This document shows positions 38,101-48,386 of a DNA stretch of 64,000 bases, one piece after another (the first letter of the stretch is position 1; each line of letters opens with the position of its first letter). The translations under genes were made by a program, and so were the position numbers. The DNA lies in contig CP154956.1 of NCBI GenBank assembly GCA_039621445.1, forward strand, positions 16,285,508 through 16,349,507. Reading direction: 5' to 3'. The notes under the pieces were generated by a model. The model was not told the origin of the DNA. It saw only the letters and a program-made list of their open reading frames with translations, and ran no database searches. The stretch comes from Euglena gracilis (lineage: Eukaryota > Euglenida > Euglenophyceae > Euglenales).

Positions 38101-39581
38101 TTCCAAATTCCATTCCAAATACCATTTTGGGCACTTTTTTGCCAAAAAAAAATGGCGCAAAGCGCCGGAGAGGAAAATTTGACCTTTTGAGGGTCCTGCT
38201 GGAAATGGCTGGAGGTCGGTGTGGACCCCTTTGTTGGGGGGGGGGGGGGGGACTCAGACCCCCGTTCCAGTCAAGGAGGGGGTGGTGGTGGGTGGGGACA
38301 CCCCCTCTAAACCCTGCACACCTCCCTTTATTGTGGTCATGTGTGATACATATGGGGCGGCAGGCAGAAGGTGACAGACAACCCTCCGGGGTGAGCAGCG
38401 GACCTCGTGGGGGGGGAACACTCCGCGGGGGGGGGGGGGGCTCGGCCGGACCCACCCACCCTACCCCCCCCCGGGGGTCCACGACTAAAAAAATCCTGCC
38501 CAGAAACAAACAACAAAACAACACCACACAACAAACTGGGCCAGAAGCGAATTTAGTGCCGACCATAAACAGACAAGAAGCCTCAGGGCAACTAAGGAGG
38601 TCTGGGCCTGGATCCACCCCCCTCCTCCCCGGGGCGACCCCCCCCCCCACCAGGCCTGTCCCGTATTTCCGGGGCGCCGATTTTTAGGGCACAGTTTTCT
38701 TTCGGCGCCAAAGGAATTTTCTTTGAGCGGGTGCCATGGTGGATGGGGGGTCGACCCCCCCCACCTCCCCGATTCCCCTCCCCGCCAGGCCTTCCCGTAC
38801 AGCCCTGGCCCCGGGACGCAGCACACAGCCGCATTGCTGCCCCCGCCCCTGGGCCCGATGCCCCAGCCCTCGGTGGCCAGGTTGCCGGCCCCGCACACCA
38901 CGGCCACCTTGTTCTCCAGCCGGCGCGGCTGCAGGAACGCGTGCCACTGCGGGAGCGCCGCCTCCTGCTGCGCCCGCCGCCAGGCGTCCTGTGACCCACC
39001 CGGGGGGGAGGGGGTGCCTCGTGCCATGGGGTGCCATGGGGTGCGATGGAGTGCTACACTTGGGCTACGGGCACGTTGGCGTACTTTGTGCTGTGGGGTG
39101 CCATTGGGGTGCTGTACAGTGCTATACTTGGGCTATGGGTTCTCTGGGGGGCCTTGTGTTGTGGGGTGCCTGCTCATAGCAGGCACAGCCCCCCTCCCCC
39201 CTCCCCCCCCCGTCAACTCCAAGTGGCCATTTTTTTGGTCGGGGAGCGTGCTGTGTGTGGCCCGACCCACCCCAAAACCCAATCCAACCCAACCCCCCTC
39301 TTCGGGGGGGGGGGGTCGAAAATGCCCAACCCCCCCACCTGCCCATAGCACCCTACCCCCCCCCAGGGGGGAGGTATGAAGTTTGAGGGTGGGAGGGAGG
39401 GAAGGGGTGGCCCTGAACCCCCTCCCCCCTGGGGGGGGTGACCTCTCCCCTCCCCCTGTACAAAGCCAACGCTCACTTAATATGCTGTAGGGGGGGGGGG
39501 GCGACCCGCCTCAAACAGAAGCCTGCCCGCAGCGCCGCCTGGGGAGGCAGAGGTGCGCTGAACGACTGGCGGAGACCGCTC
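27477..39581 (-). CDS. SDR-family oxidoreductase, copy B (11 exons)
   Basis: Paralogue of copy C in the same orientation. Exons 5' to 3' are 39545-39581 (tentative), 38855-38975, 37066-37174, 36438-36568, 35334-35474, 34142-34162, 32718-32757, 31490-31567, 30533-30611, 29273-29361 and 27477-27524. The joined frame is open, about 297 codons, ending TGA. It has VAVVCGAGN/EGWGIG, VSR after beta 2, VNAG, NLHAQF, VSTIAT, YSAGK and EVVVDGGTSACTSG. Compared with copy C it has extra introns in EGG/EC, AT/K, G/KQR, S/ET and V/DS, and lacks C's introns in GDM, at Q/T and I/E. No frameshift is visible, so it is probably functional. An in-frame ATG at 39025-39027 is an alternative start if the exon at 38855 extends upstream. 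Confidence 0.9.
29095..29175. repeat. CA/CG dinucleotide tract
   Basis: (CA)n switching to (CG)n and back, about 100 bp inside the donor of intron 9 of SDR copy B. Confidence 0.9.
29273..29361 (-). CDS. SDR copy B, EPxDVAxAVVFLAS exon
   Basis: Encodes PSGKQGEPMDVANAVVFLAS then DEAKYINGS; 89 nt, as in A and C. Donor CAG, next acceptor CTG. The antisense reading of this exon also gives open frames, which are shadows. Confidence 0.93.
29580..30177. mobile_element. 0.6-kb TIR element, CCCAGGGCAGAAC family
   Basis: A full-length relative of the element at 16375, with the same ends (CCCAGGGCAGAATGG / GCTCTGCCCTG) and the same interior order. It lies entirely inside intron 8 of SDR copy B (29362-30532). 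Confidence 0.75.
30533..30611 (-). CDS. SDR copy B, substrate-loop exon
   Basis: Encodes DSPLVTRAALNAGIDPKKLR then AQRDAY, ending after one base of a Cys codon. Donor CTG pairs with CAG of the next acceptor in an 8-bp stem. Confidence 0.92.
31018..31415. repeat. Direct repeat, copy 1 (intron 7 of SDR B)
   Basis: About 400 bp beginning TTTCAAGATATTTGGGGG and ending AGTACCCGTCCTCTTGAGG. It matches 32075-32476 base for base over long stretches (for example TTGTTGGGGTTTCACATGG). Confidence 0.8.
31490..31567 (-). CDS. SDR copy B, post-catalytic exon
   Basis: Encodes ETLTRQTGIEFAKQGIRANV then IQVGYV. Both ends fall between codons. Donor CCC pairs with GGG of the next acceptor; the intron after GYV is unique to copy B. 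Confidence 0.92.
32075..32476. repeat. Direct repeat, copy 2 (intron 6 of SDR B)
   Basis: Same orientation and order as 31018-31415, one intron away across exon 31490-31567. It differs by scattered substitutions and an added stretch near 32380-32430. Confidence 0.8.
32718..32757 (-). CDS. SDR copy B, YxxxK catalytic exon
   Basis: Forty bases encoding KQRLSYSAGKAGS, with the catalytic Tyr and Lys. Donor CAG pairs with CTG of the next acceptor in a stem of about 9 bp. The intron after AGS is unique to copy B. Confidence 0.92.
33351..33529. mobile_element. Decayed TIR element, GTTGACACG family
   Basis: Left end is TACC, C-run, TTGG..GACACGCC; right end is GCGTGTCTGGGGCAAGG and a G-run. Internal GTTGACACC and GTTGACGC blocks match the element at 1581. 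It lies in intron 5 of SDR copy B. Confidence 0.6.
34142..34162 (-). CDS. SDR copy B, 21-nt microexon
   Basis: Encodes only KAALGMG (six whole codons plus split ends). The same heptapeptide is found in copy A and a near-identical one in copy C at this position. The acceptor side is CCG (paired with CGG) and the donor side is CAG (paired with CTG). Introns of 1171 and 1384 bases flank it. Confidence 0.88.
35334..35474 (-). CDS. SDR copy B, Asn/VST exon
   Basis: Encodes MRKLDLQKWMQSIDLNLHAQ, then FLLLHHFVPHMVEQRSGNF and IFVSTIAT. It ends two bases into the Thr codon; donor CGG pairs with CCG of the next acceptor. The equivalent intron in copy C is exactly one codon later. Confidence 0.93.
35568..35817. 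mobile_element. TIR element, CAGGGCTGTACGGGAA family
   Basis: Left CAGGGCTGCACGGGAAGG, right GGGATTCCCGTACAGTCCTG. The interior contains CCATGGCACC and AAAATTCCTTCGGCG. It is in intron 3 of SDR copy B; relatives are at 39674 and 60682, with fragments at 13.56-13.93 and 38.64-38.82 kb. Confidence 0.6.
36279..36320. repeat. (GATTT)n tract
   Basis: Short pentanucleotide run in intron 3 of SDR copy B, about 118 bp from exon 36438-36568. Confidence 0.9.
36438..36568 (-). CDS. SDR copy B, GDM/VNAG exon
   Basis: Encodes ECLLVQGDMTKPDDVQRLVM then ETIERFGRVDTVVNAGIF and CSKYNG. Donor CTG pairs with CAG of the next acceptor, the reverse of the usual pair. Confidence 0.93.
36955..37021. repeat. CA-rich tract
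   Basis: Imperfect (CA)n within intron 2 of SDR copy B. Confidence 0.85.
37066..37174 (-). CDS. SDR copy B, beta2/Arg exon
   Basis: Encodes TTTAVAMARQGARVVCVSR, then TYEKLEGLQRVIEAEGG. It ends exactly after a Gly codon. The donor triplet TAG pairs with CTG by one U-G wobble. This site has no intron in A or C. Confidence 0.92.
38855..38975 (-). CDS. SDR copy B, glycine-rich-loop exon
   Basis: Encodes AQQEAALPQWHAFLQPRRLE then NKVAVVCGAGN and GWGIG. The left edge is firm (same site as copies A and C, donor CAG paired with CTG). The right edge is inferred from CTG at -8..-6; the frame stays open further upstream to an ATG at 39025-39027. Confidence 0.85.
39545..39581 (-). CDS. SDR copy B, N-terminal exon (tentative)
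   Basis: Reads ERSPPVVQRTSA and joins in phase to WAQQEAALPQWHAF of the next exon. The donor has CAG at +4..+6, the next acceptor has CTG at -8..-6, and a 7-bp stem is possible. The right edge rests only on a CTG. Confidence 0.4.
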
Positions 39582-39673
39582 CGCGCCAGGGGCTGTCGTG
39601 GAAGATTCCGGGGGGGGGGGGCTACACAGGAAGGCGTACAGGGGGGAATGCTCCATTGGCACTGGCAGGCTCA

Positions 39674-39925
39674 GCAGGGCTGTGTGGGTGGGTCCAACCC
39701 CCCCCACCCGGGAGGTGGGGGGGTCGACCCCGTCCACCCACCATGGCACCCGCGCAAAGAAAAATTCCTGCAGCGCCGAAGGAACGTTGACCAAAAAAAA
39801 TCAGCGCCCCTGGAAATACAGTTCAGGAAGGCATGGTGGGGGGGGGGGTTGGGCCCCACCCACCAGGATGGGGGCGAGGGATGGTCGACCCCCCACGCGG
39901 TTGCAGGGATTCCCGTGCAGCCCTG
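39674..39925. mobile_element. TIR element, CAGGGCTGTACGGGAA family
   Basis: Left CAGGGCTGTGTGGG, right GGGATTCCCGTGCAGCCCTG, with the same interior markers as the element at 35568 (CCATGGCACC, AAATTCCTGCAGCGCC). Confidence 0.55.
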
Positions 39926-40534
39926 GGGGCTCGGAGTGACCCACATTTGGGCGTCGATGTCGGATTCCAAAGTTGGGAGGGGGGAGTCAATGGCCGGAGG
40001 ATGGAAAACGATGCCAGGGGGGGGATCGATTCCCTACCTGGGAGCCCCCGCCTGCCCACCGTGGCACTTGGCACCTTTGCAAGTGAGAATTCTTGCAGTG
40101 CCAAAAAGAAGTCTCTTACCTCAAAATCGGCCCCTGGAAAACCGGGAAGGGGTGGGGGAGGGCGTCTCCCCAACCATAAGCTTCCAGAAATCCCATTCTG
40201 CCCCGGGGGGGGGGGGGGGCAGGGTCAGTGGCTGGCAGAGGAGATGCTCACCCAAAACCAGGGTGAGCAATTACATGGGTGCATTTTATTCTGGCACCTG
40301 CATCCAAAAAAAGACAACCAATCAAAGTTTTCACACCGTTTCCTATATCCCAAAAAAAATTCTCGCACGGATGGTGGGGCGGGGGGGAGGGGGTTGAGCC
40401 CAGCAAAACCCCCCAGATAACTTTGCACTGCCTTGACACCTCGATGCCCAGATGTATGTGCATGGGGGGAGGCAAAAAAAAAACAATCCAACAACTTTGT
40501 AGACGGCAAGGCTTGGGGGGGGCAGGGTTCGATA

Positions 40535-41425
40535 TACTCCCCCCCCCTTGTCCAACGACCACTAATGTTCGTCTCCGACCGGGGGGGGGGGGGGCGGGCG
40601 CAGAAATGGCCAATGTTCGTCTCCGACCAGGGGGGGTGGTCATTAGACAAGGGGGGTGGACCCCAAATCGGAGGAAAATTTACCATAGATAGGGGTATAT
40701 GGCCATTTTTGGGCTGTTTTTGGCCATTTATGCTATTTCTTGACTACGGTTGGCCACTTTGGCCATTTTTTTACATTTTTGGGGCACTTTTGGGATTTTT
40801 TAGGCATTTTTGACCGCTTTTCGCCATGTTTGGTCGCTTTTGACCACTTTTGGCAACTGTTGGCCACACTTTGGCCCACTTTGCCCATTTTTGGCCACTT
40901 TAGGCTGCTTTTGGCTACTTTTGGCCATTTTTGCCTTATTTTTGCTATTTTTGGCAACTTTTTGGGCACTTTTGGCCGGCAGCCCGAAACTACTGGGCCC
41001 CCCCGGGGGGGGGGGCCAGTAGTTAATCCGGGGGGTCAAGGTAATTTTTTTGCGTTAATGATGGAATAGGGTTAGGTGCGCGACTTAGGCTTAGGGTTAG
41101 GCCTAACTTGTACACCGAACACCCGTCTATAAATTAGGCCTAACCCTAAGCCTAAGTCGCGCACCTAACCCTATTCCATCATTAACACGAAAAAACTATT
41201 TTGACCCCCCGGATTAACTACTGGGCCCCCCCGGGGGGGGGGGGCAGTAGTTTCGGGCTGCCTTTTGGCCATCCTTTGGCCGTTTTAGGCCATTTTGGGT
41301 TATTTGACTTTTTTAACCAACTTTTAGCAATTTTGGCCGAACCAACATCATATACAAAAAGATCGTCTCTGACCGGGGGGGGTCGTTAGACAAGCCCGGT
41401 CGTTGGACAAGGGGGGGGGGAGGTA
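40535..41425. mobile_element. 0.9-kb TIR element carrying a long palindrome
   Basis: Left end is TACTCC, C-run, TTGTCCAACGACC; right end is GGTCGTTGGACAAGG, G-run, AGGTA. Inside are runs of GGCCATTTTTGG-type sequence and the 284-bp inverted repeat listed separately. No coding frame is supported. Confidence 0.7.
40979..41262. repeat. Long inverted repeat (129-bp arms)
   Basis: Arms 40979-41107 and 41134-41262 are near-perfect reverse complements around a 26-bp spacer. Each arm begins with a smaller palindrome (ACTACTGGGCC, C-run/G-run, CAGTAGT) and contains TAGGGTTAGGTGCGC followed by TTAGG-like repeats. Confidence 0.85.
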
Positions 41426-42342
41426 AGGACAGGTGGGGGGGGGGGGTTGGGACCCCCGGGAGGGCCAGGGGGGGGGGGGGGTCCACCCCCCACCTAAACA
41501 GTGGCGCGGTCTGGGTGACCGAAAATTTTTGACCCCCCAAAAAGACCAAAAGTGCCATTTTGGGCACTTTTTGGGCAAAAATGTGCCAAAAAATCAAAAA
41601 ATTTTCGGCGTGAAGCGCCAGAGGAAAAAATTGACCCTTTTTGGAGGGGGTCCCGGATACCCCCCCCAGGGTCGGTCCGGACCCCCCTGGCAGGTGGGGG
41701 GGGGGGGTCCGGACCCCCCCTGCGGGCCAGGGGGAGGGGACACCCCCCCACCTAAACCATGTACGCCCTCCTTGTTTCATACCCTGGGGGGGGGGGGTTG
41801 CTGGAAAAGATGCTGGCTGGCTGGACCTCCTGGGACAGGTTCCATGCGGCTCAAGCGAACCCCTGCCCGCGGCCTTTGTGATCAAACTCGGCAGTTGCTG
41901 GCGGTACATCCTTCTTGCAAGGTACGCAGCTGTGGGGACGAGGTGGTGTAACCGCCCCCCCCCTTGATGGGTCGGTCCAGTTCCGACACCCAAAACAAAA
42001 TTATAACACAAAAAAAGATTGGTTCACGCAGACGCCCGCTGGCGAAAACACAAGCAGCAGAGGCACAATAAAACTTGAAGAATGTTGAGATTGCCACCTG
42101 ATAAATAAATGGAGAGCACAATAAAACTTGAAATATACTGAGGTTACCACCTGATAAATAAATGGAGAGCTATTTGCAACCAAAATCCGACCACTGGAAC
42201 AAGGGAGAAAATGATTGGCTTCCCTCTACTGCAATACATTTTGACAAAAATAACAACAACAACAACAATACTAATATTAATGATAATAATACAAATACTT
42301 TTGAGAATAATAATAACACTAAGACTAACAATAAAAATTTTA

Positions 42343-42381
42343 ACGACGACGACGACGACGATGATGATGATGATGATGATG

Positions 42382-42459
<78 letters not shown>

Positions 42460-42490
42460 ATGATCATGACGACGACGACGACGATGATGA
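42343..42490. repeat. Mirror-ordered trinucleotide block
   Basis: Runs of GAC, then GAT, then about 23 GCT/CTG units, then GAT, then GAC and GAT again. It lies in the A-B spacer in an AT-rich setting. Confidence 0.92.
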
Positions 42491-44283
42491 TTTGGAAAAA
42501 CCGAAAACGGTGTCAACGTCAATTAAAACGTCAGCAACGTGAAAATTTAAGAAATAGGTACAAAGCTCCATTTGGGGGTTCTTTTTTGAGATTTAAAAAT
42601 ATCCTATATAACAAAGGGGTTGCAATGGTTTGATCTAAAAAAGCTAGCTAAAACGTAACATTAAAAAATAGACCCCGACACATATGTTCTGACTTCTTCT
42701 TGCTGTTTAGGGGCAAAGGTGTTTCATTCACCACAAGCAATAAGCGGTTGGGTTGATTGAACAGTGAGCCGATTCTAAGTGCTCGAATCTCAACATACAC
42801 AGAGGAGGAGGGTGGACAAGGGTGGATATGGCTGGGCTTTGGTGGTCCACGGGTCTGCCTACTGACAGCGAGCTGCCTGCCTGGTGCCGGCTTTCCCATT
42901 GAGCCACTTGCTCGTCCAGGAAAAGAACTGACTTTGTGTTCAAAACAATTTACCTGCAGGGATGTGTTGCCAGTAACTCATATGGATTCGTCTTGGATTT
43001 TCACCAACCCACCCAAATAAAAATGGAAGCCCATTGGGGGACCGGGGCAGGGGGTTTCTACTGAGTATAAGAACAAATTTTCATTGAGGTTTCGCACTCT
43101 GGAGAGGGTGCTACCAAGGGGAATATGCAACAAGATCCCTCAAAATGTTCAATGCAAAAAACGAAAAAAAAATGCAAATTATGCAACTTGCATATTCCCC
43201 CTGTGGTACTGCCAGGCGGAGTATTGGGGGCTACCAGCAGGGACAGGGGCTTCCATTCGGGGGGGGGGGGGGGATCGACAATTTTTTGGAAGAGTTGCAA
43301 ATGACAAAAACTCAGGTGGCACATTGCGCACCTTAGCTTATTTTCTTTGTTGGTGTGGGCAAATGCGAAAACCTCAAGACCTGACCCCGAAAAATCCAAA
43401 AAAGAAAGCAGGATGTGATGTGGTGCCACTGGTCAATCACAAAGCAGGGGTGACTTTCTGACCCAAAAAAAAACACCCTTCCATCGTGAATTGTAACCAC
43501 CAATAACCTGGCGGGGCCCTTGCTCCTGGCAGTGGCCAAATAACTTGGCGGGGGGGGGGGGGGCAAAAAAGCTGGTTTCGGTGACTTGGCACCCCCTTTT
43601 TAGGCAAAATTCCTTTACGACGCTGAAAAAAAGGCCCAAAAAACCTGGCGGGGGGCTGGGTAAAAAGTTGGTTCCAATAACCTTTTGCCCCCAAAACCAC
43701 CCAAATCGAACCTTTGGCCGATCGTGGGGGGAAGTTTTCTGGCCTGGCACTATGCACTGGGCCGCCGAAGTTCGTTCACCCAGGCAGGGGCTTTCTTAAG
43801 GACCCCAGGGTCCAGCCTCCGGCTGGCAAAAAAAGCTGCTGGCTGGAAATGAGCTGCTGGATGGACCCCCCCCCCCGAGGATAGGGCTGGAGGGGGCTGG
43901 GTGGGCTGGGTCGATGAAGAACAAAGCTTTCTAAAACAGTTTTGCCTTCTCGACTTTTTGATAAATGGAGCTAGGCCAAGGCTGGGGGACTGTGAGGGAG
44001 GCTGTGATGAGGGAAAAAAATGCAGGGATGGGTGAGCTGGCAGCCCAGTTGGCTGGCCAGCCTGCGGCCGGCTGGCCCGGCCTCTGGCTGGGCTGGACCC
44101 AACTTTATTTCACTCGACACCCCCAGGGGGGGCTCCCAGCCCAAATTTGGGCTGCTGGCTGGATTTGAGCTGCTGGCTGGCTGGACCCCCCCCCCCCGGG
44201 GATGGGGTACCCTCCGGCTTAAGAAAACCCCTGCACCCAGGCCATGCCACGGTACAGAAAGGGCAGGGTTGATCAGGTCCTAC

Positions 44284-44533
44284 CTCCAACTGTTCATCAG
44301 CCCTGAGGTCCGTGCCCTCGGACCTCGGGCTCCCCTCCTCCAAGTCTGAACTGGACGCATAGCCGGCTACAGACTCTTTGGTGGAATGAATGGAATTTAA
44401 TGTGCGGTCCGCCATACGGGCCTCATTGACTTCCCCGTCCGAGGTCTCATCCCCCTGCCCGCCGGAAGCCACGGTGTCCTCCTCCAAACAAGATATCTTG
44501 AAGCCGATTTTTTTGCCCTTTGGAGGAGTAACG
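44284..44533 (-). CDS. Possible isolated exon, acidic Ser-rich protein of unknown function
   Basis: The minus frame reads a stretch rich in Glu, Asp, Ser and Gly (TPPKGKKIGFKISCLEED... then ASSSDLEEGSPRSEG). Its varied composition and codon use look coding, unlike most of the spacer. The 3' end could be a conventional donor (GAG followed by GTAGGA). No partner exon was found and no family is recognised. It could also be a piece of a transposon Gag-like protein. Confidence 0.3.
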
Positions 44534-47465
44534 GGGGGGTCCCAGGTACCCCTCCCCCAGTCGGTCCAACCCCCTGGCAGGGGAGGTCGGACCCCCCTCC
44601 GGTCCAGGGGGGAGGGGGAAACCCCCTCTCAACCCCGTACATCCTCCTTTGTGTCGAACCCCGGGTGGAGGGTCCGCAGCCCGGCTGGCAGCTGCTGGCT
44701 GAAGAAGAAAAAAAGGGTGCTGGCTGGCTGGACCCCCCCAGGGTAGGATCCCCTCCAGCATCAGAAAACCCCTGTTCATGTGCCCGACGATCGCAAGGTC
44801 AGCAAAGAAAGAAAGGAGGAGAGTCCTTTCAAAGTGATACAGCAGCTCAGCCAAATGGGAACAGAATTGATGGCTGCTTGGTCCCTGGGGTGGTTGCCAT
44901 GCACTCGCCGGCGGGCATACACCCAGACGCACGCACACGCGCACGCGCGCACGCAATCATACACAAGAGAAAACAAACCAAAGAAATCGAAATCGCAGAA
45001 AGAGGGAATGCTCATGAAAATTACTCCAACCATGTGGAGCAACTGGTGGAGAAATGCCAGCCCCTGCACTTGAAATTATACAAAATTCAAACTATCCACT
45101 TAACACTTAATGGACAGGCAACCCCATGCCTCAATTGGGGTGATTATTGGGCAAGGCCCTATTTGAAGGCCAATTCTTAAAAAGTTTTCCAGCGTCTTGT
45201 TGTGGCTCTCTACCATAAATTCATTTACTCTTCCTCCAATGACAGGTGATCTCTGTCCTCTGACCAGGGGGGGGGGGGTGTTCGTTGGACGCAGGGTTCT
45301 GACCAAACAGGTGACCTCCAATCGGGGGATCGGCCATCAGACAAAAGGTTAAAAAAAAATCCACAGAAATTTTTATTTTCGGTGCTTGACGTCGAAAAAA
45401 ATTTATATTTGTCAAATTTTTGCCCAGTAAGTGCCCAAAATGGCATTTTGGGCCGATTTTGGGCAGCAAAATCCGGCACTTCGTTGTGCCAAAATCTGGC
45501 TGAACCTCCGAAAAGGTGTCCTCCGACCGGGGGGATGGTCGTTGGACATGGGGGGGTTGGACATGGGGAAAGGTGGTAACTTGGTGTGACTGCCATTCGT
45601 TGAAAATCTTGGCCACAAATATTTTCTTTACAAATATTTTCTTTCTGTCCCAGAAGCGTCCAAAAATGAAAGAGAACCAGTTTTCTCCAATATTTCTTGA
45701 GGAAACCCCACCAAGAGTTTCCTTAAGGACCCCCCCCCCAGGGGTCCAGCCTCTGGCTGGCAAAAAGGCTGTTGACTGGAAACGAGCTGCTGGGGACTCC
45801 CCCAGGGGGATAGGGGGGGAGGGGGGTCCAGGGCTGGAGGGGGCTGGGCTGGGCTGGGTCGATGAATAACAAAGTTTTCTAGAACATTTTTGCCTTCTCG
45901 ACCAACTCACGATCCCCAGAAAATGTCCAAAAATCGCAAAAAAAAATTGCCAAAACTAGCACTTTTCAAAAATTTTGGAAAGTATATCCCACCCCCTCCG
46001 GGGGGGACCCCTCCCCCCAGGGGGGCTCGGCCGGACCCACCTGCCCTCCCCCCCCCCCCGGGGTCCAAGACTTAAAAAAAAACCTGCTTGGAACCCTGTG
46101 TTATATTTAAGGTGTTTCCTTTTTTGCTGAACCCGGATGAAATCCACCCTGGAAATTGTCCCCTCACAGGTCAACCAAAACCAAGAACCCTGACAGCTTC
46201 CTTGGCATGACAGAGGGTGATAAGGTTTACTCATCACTAACAAGGACAAATGCTGTGATTAACCTCCCACTGCAAAAAAACAAACACCACTTATGAACCC
46301 TCGACGTTAACCAAAACACGACCTATTCACCCCCAGTTTGGAAAAAAAACACAATGACGCTCCGGATGGTTTTGCTGGACAAAACCCTGCGGCACAGCTG
46401 CACTTTTTTGCATTTTCTATGCAACCAGGCGTTGTCCAAGATCACGTTTTTGACAAATTTTGTCAATTTCCAAAACCATCTTTTCCCCAAAGCCAGACTT
46501 TTGGGGGTTGGATTTCAACCAGCGATTCCTTGACTGAAACTCTTTTGTTTGCAGACAACTGCTGACTCTTCCAGAGATGTTGTATGATGACCCTTGGTTG
46601 TCCGCAACCACACCATTTCTGGGATTTAGGATGGTAAACCCCCCTCCTCCCAACTTTTAAAACCAGCGTTTTAGTAGGATCTGGTTTCCTTGGCTGACTG
46701 GACTTAACCATGACTGGGGGAAGGTGCCAAGGGGTATCTCTCCATCACAGAAAATGACATAGAAGAAAGTTGCAAAGAAAGCACCATGACAGTGGAAATC
46801 TTTGTTTTTTCAACAACAGCCACAGGCACGATTCATGAAAGAAAAAAAAAACGGTTGTTCCCAACACACCTGAAGGTTATGCCCCACACACATGTCCGCA
46901 CAATGCTTTCTGTGCGTTTCACACCCAGCGGACAGCCCCTGCATCGACAGCAGCCTGGTTACAATGTGTCAATGGGCATAGAAAACCAAGGGAATTCAAC
47001 GCAAGCAGCAATGTGAGAAAAGGTGCCAGTTGCAGGACAGGACAGGACAGGGACAGCCTAGCACAGCACAGCACAGTATTGCACAGGAGAGACGGCCGGG
47101 CCAGGCTTCTCTTTCCATATGCCCCAGGGCTTGGGGCTTTGGGCCGCACGCAGCATACATCCCCCCCCTGTCCTTGACACGCCAAAGTATGGGGAAAGCG
47201 TGGGTGGCACAGGGGGGGGGGGGTGCCATGGACCAGCCAGGTCAAGAACAAGGGGGGGAGGGGGAATGAACATCGCTCCCTGGGTCTGCTCGTTGTACCT
47301 CCGACAACACACGTAATGGAGGTTTGCTCAACCCCCCCCCCCCAAATAATTCCCCCCGGCGTATTATTTGGGGGGAGGGTTGACCACTTGTTGGACGACC
47401 ACTAACCTGCGGTCAACGACCGGGGTGGTGGAAGGTGGCGTGGCCATGCTGCAAAGGGGGGGAGG

Positions 47466-47638
47466 TACCCCCCCCAAAGCCCAATGAAGGCCAAAATGAC
47501 AATCCAGACGGTCTGGACGGAGGACCTTCACTGGGCAAGGTTTGTATGGGCATCGGTATTGCTGTAAAAGGTGACAACAAGACGGCCCGGACACCCCTGT
47601 TCATTGGGCAAGGGGGTTCATTTGACATGGGGGGGAAG
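47466..47638. mobile_element. Diverged TIR element, CCCAATGAAC family
   Basis: Starts TACC, C-run, AAAGCCCAATGAAG; contains CCAGACGGTCTGGACGG and GTTCATTGGGCAAGG; ends with a degraded G-run. A shorter relative lies at about 63073-63180. Confidence 0.6.
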
Positions 47639-47984
47639 TTTTGAAAAAAAACCTCAGGGTTTGTTATGGGGGTAAGCACTTGTGATTTTGAGTTTGTTGC
47701 CAAATAAGAAACTGGAGGGAAACTGGGAGGCCTTGTCAGCGACACAAGACGAGGTGGGGGGTGACAACTGCGCACTCATTTTCACAAAAAAATGAAGTTT
47801 CAGAACACGTCAAGAGGCTAAGCATGCAAACACACAATAAAAATCACCCAGTGGACGTGACGCCCGGTGGAATGGGGGGGGGGACAGCTGACCGGTAGGA
47901 GGGGGGGGCACAGGGAAGAATGTAGCCAACTCAGAAAGCAGGGACTGCACTAAACCCCCCCACTTATAAACCCCCCGGGGTTAG

Positions 47985-48386
47985 TACCTCCCCCCCCCTG
48001 TCTAAGCACCGGAAAAGATGGGTAAGAACCGGGGGGGTGGTGCTTATTTTGCCAAAATATGGGTAAGAACCAGGGGGGGTGGTGCTTAGACAAGGGGGAA
48101 AAATTTGACTGCAAAAAAAAATCCGGCGCTTCGCGCCGAAAAGGAAAAATTCCCCTTATTTTGGAGGTCCACTGTTGAACTTACACACATTTGGATGCAG
48201 AAATCAACAATACCTCACCAAATCAGGTCTCAGAAGTTGCAGAAATTTCGAAATTTTTGAGCAATTTTCCTTAAAAATGCACCCAAGATAAACCTCCCCG
48301 TGACGATGACCTTTAAAAAGATGGGTAAGAACCGGGGGGTGGTGCTTAGACAAGGGTGGTGCTTAGACAAGGGGGGGGGGGAGGTA
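47985..48386. mobile_element. TIR element, TTGTCTAAGCACC family
   Basis: Starts TACC, C-run, TGTCTAAGCACC and ends GGTGCTTAGACAAGG, G-run, AGGTA. It contains repeated GATGGGTAAGAACCGG blocks and a CGGCGCTTCGCGCCG hairpin. Related fragments occur at 9.73, 19.85, 27.15 and 53.27 kb. Confidence 0.7.

Noticed and set aside
40979-41262. Interstitial telomere, from the TTAGGG-like motif
   Set aside because: There are only one or two imperfect units per arm, embedded in a precise palindrome; no tandem telomere array is present.
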